In this document: positions 37,294-45,985 of the stretch, piece by piece
How the letters are laid out: every line of letters begins with the position of its first letter
Position numbering within the stretch: position 1 is the first letter of the stretch
From: Tatumella morbirosei
GTDB lineage: Bacteria > Pseudomonadota > Gammaproteobacteria > Enterobacterales > Enterobacteriaceae
NCBI RefSeq assembly: GCF_000757425.2
Contig: NZ_JPKR02000003.1
Location: forward strand, 1,795,868-1,859,867
Length of the DNA: 64,000 nt
Direction of reading: 5' to 3'
The notes under the pieces: model-generated
Told to the model about the DNA's origin: nothing
The model's input: only the letters and a program-made list of their open reading frames with translations
Database searches by the model: none
Program-made: the position numbers and the translations under genes

Positions 37294-38178
37294 TTACGGT
37301 AACTGATCAGCCACCTGACGGGCAAAAGCCTGGATAGCTGGCATCAGATTGCCCTGTTCCGGCGGGGATAACAGCCACAGGAAGTTTTCCGGCTGGTATT
37401 CCCTGGCGGCAATTATTTGCAATTGATCCCGTAGCGGGCAGATCTCCAGCACGGCCAGTGGCACGATGCCAATACCCACGCCGTTGGCCACCAGCTCCAT
37501 CTGCAAATGTGCGCCAGCACTTTCCACATTTACTTTTAACCGGCTGCCTTGCTGTTCAAGATAACGGATAACCCCGGCCCGCAGACCACACCCTTCCGGA
37601 TTCAGGACCCATCCCTGCCGTGCTGCTTCACATAGCGGAATATCCTCCGGATATATCCCTTTACGGGCAATGATAGCCACAGCCAGTGGCTTAAGATTCA
37701 CAGACTGAATATTTTCCGGTACTGCCAGGTTCGCCGGACCGATTGCCAGCATCGCGTCCAGATCGAGATTTTCCAGCCTTTTCAGCAACTGTCCTCCCCA
37801 CCCGCAACTGATAGTCACGCCGGCATGCTCAAATTGTCCACGCAATTTCTCCAGCGTCTGTGTCAGGCTGATTTCACTCAGGCTCTGTGGCAGACCCAGC
37901 CGCAGTGGGCCACGCGCCTGCCCTTCTTCATCCGCCAATGCATACAACCGTCTGGCTTCTCTTTTCAGGGTCAGACACTGCTGGTACACCCGCTGACCGA
38001 CCGTGGTCAGCCGCAAAGGTTTAGTCTGCCTGTCCAGCAACTGAGTCCCTAATGACTGCTCCAGACTTTGTAGCCGGCGGGTAATCGCCGACTGCGTGAT
38101 CCCCAGATGCTCGGCCGCCTGGCTCAGAGAAGAAAACTGCACCACTGCCAGCAGTGCATCAATGTCGTCTATTCGCAT
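37294..38178 (-). CDS. LysR-family regulator of the adjacent organosulfur locus
   Basis: A 294-residue LysR-type regulator with winged helix SLSQAAEHLGITQSAITRRL (residues about 17-36) and an effector domain that starts near GPLRLGLP. It is divergent from the first binding-protein gene with a 111-bp gap, the classical layout for a regulator and its target. The gap contains the motif at 38215-38232, which recurs before the monooxygenase gene. The effector is unknown; sulfur limitation or an organosulfur substrate is an inference from the neighbours. Confidence 0.85.
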   Translation of the reverse strand: MRIDDIDALLAVVQFSSLSQAAEHLGITQSAITRRLQSLEQSLGTQLLDRQTKPLRLTTVGQRVYQQCLTLKREARRLYALADEEGQARGPLRLGLPQSLSEISLTQTLEKLRGQFEHAGVTISCGWGGQLLKRLENLDLDAMLAIGPANLAVPENIQSVNLKPLAVAIIARKGIYPEDIPLCEAARQGWVLNPEGCGLRAGVIRYLEQQGSRLKVNVESAGAHLQMELVANGVGIGIVPLAVLEICPLRDQLQIIAAREYQPENFLWLLSPPEQGNLMPAIQAFARQVADQLP

Positions 38179-38214
38179 GCTTTTCTCTTATGAACTTATT
38201 GCATATTAGCTTAG

Positions 38215-38232
38215 CTTAAAATTGCATTTTAG
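38215..38232. promoter_or_regulatory. Candidate LysR-regulator site 1
   Basis: CTTAAAATTGCATTTTAG contains the inverted repeat TAAAAT-TGC-ATTTTA, in the divergent region between the regulator and the binding-protein gene. A close relative is found at 39325-39342. Confidence 0.45.
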
Positions 38233-38289
38233 GAATAAAAATCCCTTTGCTAACGTAATAACACATTTCATTTCAGCCAGGAATTATTT

Positions 38290-39252
38290 ATGCGTTTTTC
38301 CTTAGCAGGTCGTCATTTCACACGCATGATCGCCGGAGTGTTGAGCTTGTGGTTAATTCTGGGAACATCGATCAATGCCAGTGCGGCCCAGACCACTCTG
38401 GTGATCGGCGATCAGGCACGTATTTTACGCAGCCTGCTTGAAGCCTCCGGAGTGTTGCAGGGGATTCCCTACCAAATCCGCTGGGCTAATTTTCAGGGGG
38501 CCGCACCGTTATTTGAAGCCCAGAGAGCAGACGCGATCGATACCTCTTATGCGGGGGATTTACCGGTGTTACAGGCCCTGGCAGGCGGGGTTAATCTGAA
38601 AATTATATTGACCGAAGTCAGCAGCGGAAAAGGGAATGGGATCGTAGTACCGGCCAACAGTCCGATTAACAGCGTGAATGATCTGCGCGGACAACAAGTC
38701 GTAGTATCCTCCGCCGCCGGTAGTATTTCGCAAAATCTGCTCTATCTGGCACTGGAAAAGGCGGGTCTATCTCGTCAGGATGCAAAGATACGGTTTGTGC
38801 TGCCGGTCGATGCCAGCGCGGCCTTCAACAGTGGTCAGATTAAGGCGTGGGCGGTATTTGATCCTTACCTGGCAGTGGCTCAGCAAAACGGCGGCCGACT
38901 GATCACCGATGCCAGCAAGCTCACCTCATCATTCTCATTTCTGACTGCCACCACTCAATCATTGGCTGATCCGGCAAAACAGCAGGCAATTAAAGATTTT
39001 GCCGTCAGAGTTCGTCAGGCCAGGCTATGGGCACTCAGCCATCCACAGCAATATGCTGAAAGTTACGCGAAACTGAGCCATCTGCCACCGGCCACCGCAA
39101 AACTGATCACCTCACGCGCCGCCACCGATTCACGCAGTGTCACTACCGAAGACCTGACCAGTTTGCAATCAACCGCAGACCGCTTTTATCACTACGGCAT
39201 CCTGCCCGACAAAATTAACGTTAACGATCATGCCATCAAAGGATTCCTGTAA
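38290..39252 (+). CDS. ABC transporter substrate-binding protein, SsuA-like (aliphatic sulfonate type)
   Basis: A 320-residue periplasmic binding protein with a signal peptide (cleavage near NASAAQ, residue about 33). The fold and motifs (TTLVIGDQ, YAGDLPVLQALAGGVNLKI, NSPINSVNDLRGQQVVV, WAVFDPYLAVAQ) are those of the SsuA/TauA group that binds sulfonates for ABC import. It has no permease of its own; the only permease and ATPase are 4 kb downstream behind a second binding protein. There is a 177-bp gap to the monooxygenase gene, with its own candidate regulator site, so it may be a separate unit of the same regulon. Confidence 0.8.
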   Translation: MRFSLAGRHFTRMIAGVLSLWLILGTSINASAAQTTLVIGDQARILRSLLEASGVLQGIPYQIRWANFQGAAPLFEAQRADAIDTSYAGDLPVLQALAGGVNLKIILTEVSSGKGNGIVVPANSPINSVNDLRGQQVVVSSAAGSISQNLLYLALEKAGLSRQDAKIRFVLPVDASAAFNSGQIKAWAVFDPYLAVAQQNGGRLITDASKLTSSFSFLTATTQSLADPAKQQAIKDFAVRVRQARLWALSHPQQYAESYAKLSHLPPATAKLITSRAATDSRSVTTEDLTSLQSTADRFYHYGILPDKINVNDHAIKGFL

Positions 39253-39324
39253 CCGGGGGTTGCCCGCCATCGCAGCAGCCATCTTCCCTCAGGGAAGTTA
39301 TATCTGATATGCATAATAACTAAT

Positions 39325-39342
39325 CTTAAAAATGAATTTTGA
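39325..39342. promoter_or_regulatory. Candidate LysR-regulator site 2
   Basis: CTTAAAAATGAATTTTGA matches site 1 at about 14 of 18 positions and keeps an AAAAT/ATTTT inverted repeat. It is 88 bp before the monooxygenase ATG. Confidence 0.45.
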
Positions 39343-39429
39343 TCATATTAACAATCAGCCTAGAGTATAAAAAATCTCCTCCGGCCTCCGGAGGTCCCCG
39401 GTAACCCGTTAGGTATACAGGAAAAGACT

Positions 39430-40521
39430 ATGAGCATTCAGTTTATCGGTATGATCAGCCACCGCCTGAGTTCAGAAACCATCGCGGCCTCCGGCCCTGT
39501 TTTTGATAAAGATTACATTACCCGTATCGCCCGCGCCCATGAAGATGCCGGCTTTGACCGCCTGCTGGTCGCCCATGCATCTGACCAGCCTGACGGTTTC
39601 CTGGTCACAGCGCTAGCCGGGCTTTCTACCGAAAAAATTAAGTTTTTACTCGCCCATCGCCCGGGTTTTGTCTCACCTACCCTGGCGGCCCGCAAATTTG
39701 CCACGTTGCATCAGTTGCTGGATAACCGCCTGGCGGTCCATATCATCAGCGGTGGCAGTGATGCGGAGCAGCGGAAAGATGGCGACTTTCTCAGCCACGA
39801 TGAACGTTACGCCAGAAGTGAAGCATTCCTCGATGTGGTGCGTGATGTCTGGACCCGGGACAAACCGTTCGATTTCAGTAACACCTACTATCGGGCGGAG
39901 CAGGCAGTGTCCGCGATTCGTCCCACGGCAGAGCAGCCAATCCCGGTATTCTTTGGTGGTTCTTCAGACGCTGCAATTCGTGTTGCCGGTAAACATGCTG
40001 ATGTTTATGCGCTGTGGGGAGAGTCCCTGGCCCAGACCAAAGAAACCATTGAGCGCGTCAGGGCTGAAGCTGCCCGTCATGGCCGCGAAGTTGAATTCAG
40101 TGTTTCTTTCCGGCCAATTATTGCAGACACCGAAGAGGCCGCCTGGCAAAAAGCGGAGCAGATTCTCGCCACAGCCACTCATCGTCAACAAACCTCAGGA
40201 CCGCTGAAACCAGACAATAAACCACAAAGTGTCGGTGCCAGAAGGCTGCGCGAAACCGCCGCTCTGGGGGACGTGGTTGATAAACGCCTGTGGACAGGTA
40301 TCGCACGGCTGGTAGGGGGTGGTCAAAACTCCACCTCTCTGGTGGGCACTCCGGAACAAGTGGCTGATGCACTGCTGGATTATTACGACCTCGGCGTCCG
40401 GAACTTCCTGATTCGTGGTTTTGATCCGCTGAATGATGCGGTGGACTATGGCAAAGCCTTACTGCCACTCACCCGTGAAAAAGTCGCTGCCCGTGAGCAG
40501 GCTGAACGCAAACGCGCCTGA
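39430..40521 (+). CDS. LLM-class flavin-dependent monooxygenase, SsuD-like
   Basis: A 363-residue bacterial luciferase-type TIM-barrel monooxygenase. The segment AHRPGFVSPTLAARKFATL and then RLAVHIISGGSDAEQRKDGD match the core of alkanesulfonate monooxygenase SsuD. The N-terminal His10 region and PVFFGGSSDAAIRVAGKHAD (FMN phosphate site) are also present. SsuD-type enzymes use reduced FMN and O2 to cleave the C-S bond and release sulfite. No flavin reductase gene (SsuE) lies nearby, so reduced FMN must come from elsewhere. It is followed at 20 bp by a flavin dehydrogenase-like gene. The exact substrate is not predictable. Confidence 0.85.
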   Translation: MSIQFIGMISHRLSSETIAASGPVFDKDYITRIARAHEDAGFDRLLVAHASDQPDGFLVTALAGLSTEKIKFLLAHRPGFVSPTLAARKFATLHQLLDNRLAVHIISGGSDAEQRKDGDFLSHDERYARSEAFLDVVRDVWTRDKPFDFSNTYYRAEQAVSAIRPTAEQPIPVFFGGSSDAAIRVAGKHADVYALWGESLAQTKETIERVRAEAARHGREVEFSVSFRPIIADTEEAAWQKAEQILATATHRQQTSGPLKPDNKPQSVGARRLRETAALGDVVDKRLWTGIARLVGGGQNSTSLVGTPEQVADALLDYYDLGVRNFLIRGFDPLNDAVDYGKALLPLTREKVAAREQAERKRA

Positions 40522-40541
40522 TACCTGTAGAGGAACCTTTA

Positions 40542-41729
40542 ATGATCCAGGCTGAAAACCGTTCATCCCCCTGGCCTGCCGGCCCGCAGTTTACTGATAT
40601 CCGCCATAAAATGGCAGAAAGCGCGCAACAGATCGACCAGTCTGGCGATTTCCCACATCAGAATCTGGAATGGCTGCGGCAAAATCAGCTGCTGTCTCTG
40701 GCAACGGCCCAACAATATGGTGGCAATGGTGCTTCATTAGCCACACTGCAACAGGTAATAGCCGCTATTGCCGGGGGAGAGCCCTCAACCGCGCTGATAA
40801 CCTGCATGCACTACCTGCATCACCTTCGTCTCCGTCAGCCTAATCGCTGGCCGGCAGAGCTTCTCCGTCGTGTATCAGAATCTGCGGTCAGTGAAGGTGG
40901 GTTAATTAACAGCCTGCGGGTAGAACCGGAACTGGGCTCACCTGCCCGTGGTGGTTTACCGCAAACGGTCGCCAAACGTACGGCGACTGGTTGGGTACTG
41001 AATGGCCACAAGCTTTATACCACCGGTATTGAAGGCCTGCACTGGCTGGCGGTCTGGGCGCGTAGCGATGACCCGACGCCGCTGGTCGGAAGCTGGCTGG
41101 TGCCTAAATCAGCCCCGGGGATCAGCATTATCAAAAGCTGGGATCATCTTGGCATGCGCGGTACCGGCAGCCATGAAGTCATCCTGAACAACGTCACCGT
41201 CCCGTTAAATTATGCCGCCGATGTCACCCCGTTTACCGGGATTGTCACACCCGATAATGAGGCGTTGACCCGGTTTGCTAACGCGAATACCGCTCTGCTG
41301 GCAGCGATTTATGACGCCATTGCCCGCACAGCTATTGACTGGTTAGCCGGTTGGCTACAGCAACGAATTCCGTCCGGACTAGGTAAACCGCTGGCCTCAC
41401 TGCCCAGGGTTCAGGAACAGTTCGGACAGATTGAAGCTCTGTTACTGACTAACCGTAGTCTGCTGGATTTGGCCGCCCGGGAAGCTTTCAGTCAGTCCGA
41501 CGCAGGGCTGGCAAAGGCGACCATTACTGACAATGCCATCGCGGCGGTCGATCTGGCCCTGCAACTGTCGGGAAACCATGGTCTGACCCGCCAGAACCCC
41601 CTGGAACGTCATTACCGCAATGTGTTGTGTGGCAGGGTACACACACCTCAGCGGGACAGTGCCTGGACTCTGGCAGGCCGCCAGCGGTTGACCAGCACCA
41701 AAACAACAATATCACCGGTCACGGAATAA
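40542..41729 (+). CDS. Acyl-CoA dehydrogenase-family flavoprotein (SfnB/DszC-like)
   Basis: A 395-residue acyl-CoA-dehydrogenase-fold protein. It has the N-terminal helical domain (LRQNQLLSLATAQQYGGNGA), the middle beta domain (GWVLNGHKLYTTGIEGLHWLAVWARS, then LGMRGTGSHEVILNNVTVP) and a C-terminal helical domain ending with HGLTRQNPLERHYRNVLCGRVHTPQRD. Members that sit in sulfur loci (SfnB, DszC and similar) act as flavin-dependent monooxygenases or dehydrogenases rather than in fatty acid oxidation. An upstream GAGGAACC ribosome site sets the start. Between the SsuD-like gene and the ABC transporter, it likely takes part in breaking down the imported compound. Confidence 0.8.
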   Translation: MIQAENRSSPWPAGPQFTDIRHKMAESAQQIDQSGDFPHQNLEWLRQNQLLSLATAQQYGGNGASLATLQQVIAAIAGGEPSTALITCMHYLHHLRLRQPNRWPAELLRRVSESAVSEGGLINSLRVEPELGSPARGGLPQTVAKRTATGWVLNGHKLYTTGIEGLHWLAVWARSDDPTPLVGSWLVPKSAPGISIIKSWDHLGMRGTGSHEVILNNVTVPLNYAADVTPFTGIVTPDNEALTRFANANTALLAAIYDAIARTAIDWLAGWLQQRIPSGLGKPLASLPRVQEQFGQIEALLLTNRSLLDLAAREAFSQSDAGLAKATITDNAIAAVDLALQLSGNHGLTRQNPLERHYRNVLCGRVHTPQRDSAWTLAGRQRLTSTKTTISPVTE

Positions 41730-41819
41730 TCACCTCCGTGCCACGACTCAGCTTAGGGTGATACCGCCCGGCAATAACTTTCTTCCCGCCACAGGGAACT
41801 GATGACAAGGAATTATTCT

Positions 41820-42917
41820 ATGCGCTCTTCTGTATTGTCCCGCAGGCGCTTTCTGGCGCTAAGTTCCGGGTTGGCTGCCACACCGTTACTGGGAGGATTT
41901 TCTTCATCATTGTGGGCTGCACAGCCCTCCAGCAATTCAATGGCCGGGATGGCAGGAATGATCGAGACGGCTGACAATACCAAAGGCGGGGTTGCGGATA
42001 CTTCTTCGCTACGTTTACCGGAGCCATTTAAATTAAAACTGGCCATTAATCAAAATGCTATCTGTATTGCGCCGGTCACAGTAGCACAGCAACAGAATCT
42101 GTTCAGCAAGTACAACCTGGATGTCGAGTTCGTCAACTTCGGAAACTCGACCGATGTACTGTTACAGGCTATTGCTACCGGCAAAGCCGATGCCGGTATC
42201 GGGATGGCGCTGCGCTGGTTAAAAGCCCTTGAGCAGGGGTTCGATGTCAAACTGACGGCGGGAACCCATGGAGGATGCCTGAGTCTGCTGACCACCGCAA
42301 ATTCAACCTTTACTTCACTGAGCAGCCTGAAAGGCCAGTCGATTGGCGTCACGGACATGGCCGGTCCCGATAAGAACTTTTTTGCCATTCTGCTGAAGAA
42401 TCATGGCGTCGATCCCATTGCCGATGTCCAGTGGAAGGTCTATCCGGCAGACCTGATGACCCGGGCGCTGGATAATGGTGAAATTGCCGCCATCAGCGGC
42501 AGTGAACCCTTCAGTACCCGGATGCTGGACACCGGTAAATACAAACTCCTGGCCAGCAATATGACCGGTGAATATGCCAACCTCAGTTGCTGCGTTATCG
42601 GAGTCAGTGGCACCCTGGCACGTAAGCATAAAGCCGCAGCCGCAGCCCTCACCCAGTCTCTGCTGGATGCCCACAGCTTTGCGGCAAAAAACCCGCAAAA
42701 AGTAGGCACCGAATTCATGGCTCATGCACTGAATACCACGCCACAGGAAGTTTCAGCCATTCTGATGAGTGAATCCCATGACCATCACGCGGTCGGTGAG
42801 GTCTTTGTTAACGAGCTGACCCGCTATGTAACCGATTTACAACGGGTGCAGGTCATTAGTGCTTCAGTAAATCCTCACCAGTTCTCGGAGAGTATTTATG
42901 CAAATGTATTCGCCTGA
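41820..42917 (+). CDS. ABC transporter substrate-binding protein with Tat signal
   Basis: A 365-residue binding protein of the NMT1/SsuA-like group. I start at ATG 41820, because AAGGA lies 8 bases upstream; ATG 41802 in the same frame is less well placed. The leader contains SRRRFLAL followed by a hydrophobic stretch, a twin-arginine signal, so it is probably exported folded. The mature region has KLAINQNAICIAPVTVAQQQ and NFGNSTDVLLQAIATGKADA, typical of nitrate/sulfonate/taurine binding proteins. It overlaps the permease gene by 20 bp and is therefore the cognate binding protein of the ABC transporter. Confidence 0.82.
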   Translation: MRSSVLSRRRFLALSSGLAATPLLGGFSSSLWAAQPSSNSMAGMAGMIETADNTKGGVADTSSLRLPEPFKLKLAINQNAICIAPVTVAQQQNLFSKYNLDVEFVNFGNSTDVLLQAIATGKADAGIGMALRWLKALEQGFDVKLTAGTHGGCLSLLTTANSTFTSLSSLKGQSIGVTDMAGPDKNFFAILLKNHGVDPIADVQWKVYPADLMTRALDNGEIAAISGSEPFSTRMLDTGKYKLLASNMTGEYANLSCCVIGVSGTLARKHKAAAAALTQSLLDAHSFAAKNPQKVGTEFMAHALNTTPQEVSAILMSESHDHHAVGEVFVNELTRYVTDLQRVQVISASVNPHQFSESIYANVFA

Positions 42918-43896
42918 TAACCTGGCTTCGCCCGCCCGCCCGGGGATATCCAGGCTCTGGACCAAAGGCGGAATTGCCGCTCTGTTCTGGCTGGTTTCGG
43001 CCGCTATTACCCTTTACTGGCCTGACGGCGCCAGAGACTGGCCTTACTCGCAGTTGTGGGCAGAAATCAACACCGCTATCGCCCTGTTTTTGCTGGTGCT
43101 GACCCTGACTTTCCGACACTGGGTCAACCATCTGCCACGCCTGAAGACTGCCGCAGCATGGCTGATAGCCTTGCCGGTACTACTCAGTAGCTGGCAGATC
43201 CTGACCGCTAAACTGCTGGTACTGCCGGTGCCGTTTTTCGCACCACCTCAGGCATTGTTGCAAGTGTTCCACGATGACTGGCCACGCCTGCTGGACAGCC
43301 TGTATCACTCACTGTCCTTGCTGCTCAGTGGGGTGCTGTTGGGGACATTATTTGGCTTTATTGCCGGACTTTCGATCGGCTGGTCGCCGCGGGTCGGCTA
43401 CTGGATGCATCCGTTGCTCAGGGTACTGGGGCCTCTGCCGGCAACAGCCCTGCTGCCACTCTGTTTTTTCCTGTTTCCGACCAGCCACGAGGCCAGCGTG
43501 TTTTTAATCGCTCTCGCAACGTGGTTTCCGGTCACAGTACTCACCTGGTCCGGCGTCGCCAGTATCGATCAGGCGTGGTACGACGTGGCACGTACCCTGG
43601 GCGGAAACTCGCGCTTTCTGATCTTACGGGTTGCTATTCCTGCGGCCTTACCCAGTGTGTTTGTTGGTTTGTTTATGGGTCTGGGTGCCTCGTTCTCGGT
43701 ATTAATCGTGGCCGAAATGGTCGGTGTGAAATCGGGAATCGGCTTCTATCTGCAATGGGCGCAAGGCTGGGCAGCCTATTCCAATATGTATGCGGCCTTA
43801 ATACTGATGGCTCTGCTGTGTTCAGGTCTGATTAGCCTGCTGTTTGCCGTCAGAAACCGGGTGTTACGCTGGCAAAAAGGAACCATGAAATGGTAA
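42898..43896 (+). CDS. ABC transporter permease, SsuC/TauC-like
   Basis: A 332-residue inner-membrane permease (BPD_transp_1 family). It has two extra N-terminal hydrophobic segments (residues about 20-40 and 55-75) before the usual six-helix core. The cytoplasmic EAA-like loop is near ARTLGGNSRFLILRVAIPAALPSVFVG. Its start has GGAGAG upstream and lies within the binding-protein gene; its stop overlaps the ATPase start. It forms the transporter with the flanking genes, by analogy importing a sulfonate-like anion. Confidence 0.85.
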   Translation: MQMYSPDNLASPARPGISRLWTKGGIAALFWLVSAAITLYWPDGARDWPYSQLWAEINTAIALFLLVLTLTFRHWVNHLPRLKTAAAWLIALPVLLSSWQILTAKLLVLPVPFFAPPQALLQVFHDDWPRLLDSLYHSLSLLLSGVLLGTLFGFIAGLSIGWSPRVGYWMHPLLRVLGPLPATALLPLCFFLFPTSHEASVFLIALATWFPVTVLTWSGVASIDQAWYDVARTLGGNSRFLILRVAIPAALPSVFVGLFMGLGASFSVLIVAEMVGVKSGIGFYLQWAQGWAAYSNMYAALILMALLCSGLISLLFAVRNRVLRWQKGTMKW

Positions 43897-44675
43897 ATAC
43901 CGCACTGGCAACAGACGATTCCCGTGGGCTGAGTATTCGCCTGCAAAATATCAGTCATCGCTTTACCCTGAAAGATAAACAACTGCCGGTGCTGGATAAT
44001 GTCAGTCTGCACATTGAACCAGGCGAGAGTGTCGCGCTGCTCGGTCCTTCAGGCTGTGGTAAATCTACCCTGCTACGCCTGCTGGCTGGCCTGGAACCAC
44101 TACAACAAGGACAGTTGCTGGCAGATAACCAGCCGGTGACCGCGCCAGGCCCTGACCGGATTCTGGTATTTCAGGATCCGACGCTTTACCCGTGGCTGAC
44201 AGTCCGACAGAACGTTCTGCTTGGCCCGCAGGCCAGAAAACTTAAAGACCAGCAGCCAAAAGCCGATCAACTGATTTCCCGTATCGGATTACAGGAGTTT
44301 GCTCATGCCTGGCCGGCACAACTTTCCGGAGGCATGGCACAGCGTGCTGCGCTGGCCAGAGCCTTACTAAATGAACCGCGGTTGCTGCTACTGGATGAAC
44401 CGCTGGGCAAACTGGATTCACTGACACGAATCCGGATGCAAAGCGAATTGATCACCCTGTGGCAAAGCCAGGGGTATACCAGCGTGCTGGTCACCCACGA
44501 TATTGAAGAAGCTTTGCTGCTCAGTCATCGGGTGGTGGTGTTTTCACCACGTCCTGCCCGTATTCTCGCGGAATTTCATAATCCGGCGCCTTTCCCGCGC
44601 CATCGTGATGCTCCTTTGCTGGTGAAACAACGTCAGGAAATTCTGGCCCTGCTGGGCCAGGGGACCGACTGGTAA
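43890..44675 (+). CDS. ABC transporter ATP-binding protein, SsuB/TauB-like
   Basis: A 261-residue ATPase with Walker A GPSGCGKST, Q-loop VFQDPTLYPWLT, signature LSGGMAQRAALARALL, Walker B LLLLDEPLGKLD and the H-loop His in VLVTHDIEEAL. The sequence class is that of nitrate/sulfonate/taurine importers. It overlaps the permease stop by 7 bp and is followed at 19 bp by the aldolase gene. Confidence 0.9.
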   Translation: MVNTALATDDSRGLSIRLQNISHRFTLKDKQLPVLDNVSLHIEPGESVALLGPSGCGKSTLLRLLAGLEPLQQGQLLADNQPVTAPGPDRILVFQDPTLYPWLTVRQNVLLGPQARKLKDQQPKADQLISRIGLQEFAHAWPAQLSGGMAQRAALARALLNEPRLLLLDEPLGKLDSLTRIRMQSELITLWQSQGYTSVLVTHDIEEALLLSHRVVVFSPRPARILAEFHNPAPFPRHRDAPLLVKQRQEILALLGQGTDW

Positions 44676-44694
44676 CTTATCGACAGGAATCCTT

Positions 44695-45477
44695 ATGAGT
44701 ACAGACACTTTAGCTCGTCACAGCACCCTTGCGGCACATCCCTGGTCTGCTGAAGAATATGCCGTGCGGCTGGATTTATCCCGCGCCTACCGGCTGGCCG
44801 CACAACTGAAGCTCACCGACCATATTTACACCCACTTTTCGGCGCGGGTACCGGGGAAGGAAGAACATTTCCTGATTAACCCCTACGGTCTGTTATTTGA
44901 AGAGATTACCCCGGAAAGTCTGATTAAAATCGATGTGCGCGGCAATATTATCGATGACCCGACAGGGCTCGGAATTAATGAAGCGGGTTATGTTATTCAT
45001 GGCGCTATTCATGAAGCCCGTCCTGATCTGAAAGCCATTCTGCATACCCATACCCGCGATGGGGTCGCCGTATCGGCACAGCGCGAAGGCTTACTGCCCA
45101 TTTCACAACATGCGCTGGGTTTTTACTCACGCATCACCTACCACGAATATGAAGGTATTGCTCTCGATCTGGACGAACAACAACGGTTGGTCCGTGATTT
45201 AGGAGACAGTGATGTGATGATCCTGCGTAATCATGGTTTACTGGCGGCGGGTACAAACATTGCTCAGGCATTTCGCCATCTACATATGCTGGAACGGGCC
45301 TGTAATATTCAGATAGCCGCCCTGGCCGGTGGACGGGAAAATATTTTACTGGCGCCGCAGGACGCGATTGATAAGGTTCGTCAGCAATCGTCCCGTTTCC
45401 GTGACGGTAACGACCCGATTACCCGTAAACACTGGCAGGCATTACTCCGTTCTCTGCCCGATCCGGAATTGCGCTGA
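44695..45477 (+). CDS. Class II aldolase/adducin-domain protein
   Basis: A 260-residue protein of the class II aldolase (AraD/FucA/adducin) family. The zinc-ligand motif HTHTRDGVAVSAQ (residues about 120-132) is intact, with HALGFYSR and a further His in ILRNHGLLAAGT. Known relatives are aldolases and epimerases of small hydroxy compounds; some related proteins act in decarboxylation of short acids. As the last gene of the sulfur-type operon it could process the carbon skeleton left after desulfonation, which is an inference. A terminator follows. Confidence 0.8.
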   Translation: MSTDTLARHSTLAAHPWSAEEYAVRLDLSRAYRLAAQLKLTDHIYTHFSARVPGKEEHFLINPYGLLFEEITPESLIKIDVRGNIIDDPTGLGINEAGYVIHGAIHEARPDLKAILHTHTRDGVAVSAQREGLLPISQHALGFYSRITYHEYEGIALDLDEQQRLVRDLGDSDVMILRNHGLLAAGTNIAQAFRHLHMLERACNIQIAALAGGRENILLAPQDAIDKVRQQSSRFRDGNDPITRKHWQALLRSLPDPELR

Positions 45478-45482
45478 TAACT

Positions 45483-45513
45483 GCCAGCACCGTCCCGACA
45501 GGATAGTGCTGGC
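45483..45513. terminator. Bidirectional hairpin between the aldolase gene and cybC
   Basis: GCCAGCAC/GTGCTGGC, 8 bp with a 15-base loop, between converging genes. There is no T-tract on the plus strand. Confidence 0.5.
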
Positions 45514-45522
45514 GGATATTAT

Positions 45523-45909
45523 CTAGCGAAACTTTTTGTGATTCTGATTACGGATATCACCCAGCTTTTTGGCTTCTGCTTTGGCTTCCGGTAATTTATT
45601 GGCAGCAGCCAGTTTATCCACCACCGCTATCTGGGCAATCAGCTGATCCAACCCGGCGTGGTATTCTTTTATCCCCTCACTGTCAGCGGCCTGACCCTGC
45701 AGTTTATAGGGGGTCGATTTCTTTGCATCTTCCGCAGCATCGTGCATCTTCTGCAAAGCCTGTTGCATCTCTGCGGCACTCCCGGTGCTCTGTACCGTCG
45801 CCAGTTCGGTACCTAAAATGTCCATATCCTGTTCCAGCGGTAAGGCATAGGCTGTGGCGCAGGAAAGCAGTAACGCAGCAGAGAGTGCTGTTTTCAACGA
45901 TTTATGCAT
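45523..45909 (-). CDS. cybC: Soluble cytochrome b562
   Basis: A 128-residue periplasmic four-helix-bundle haem protein. The signal peptide ends at ATAYA (residue 22), giving a 106-residue mature chain, exactly the length of E. coli cytochrome b562. Both haem ligands then fall at the known positions: Met7 (EQDMDIL) and His102 (QNHKKFR). Its physiological partner is not established. It lies downstream of pmbA on the same strand, as in E. coli. Confidence 0.95.
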   Translation of the reverse strand: MHKSLKTALSAALLLSCATAYALPLEQDMDILGTELATVQSTGSAAEMQQALQKMHDAAEDAKKSTPYKLQGQAADSEGIKEYHAGLDQLIAQIAVVDKLAAANKLPEAKAEAKKLGDIRNQNHKKFR

Positions 45910-45985
45910 TGCTCACTCCTTAATGTGAATATTCAAGGCCCGGCATAATTATGATTGTCACCGGAGCCCTCAGGGTATCACCGCG

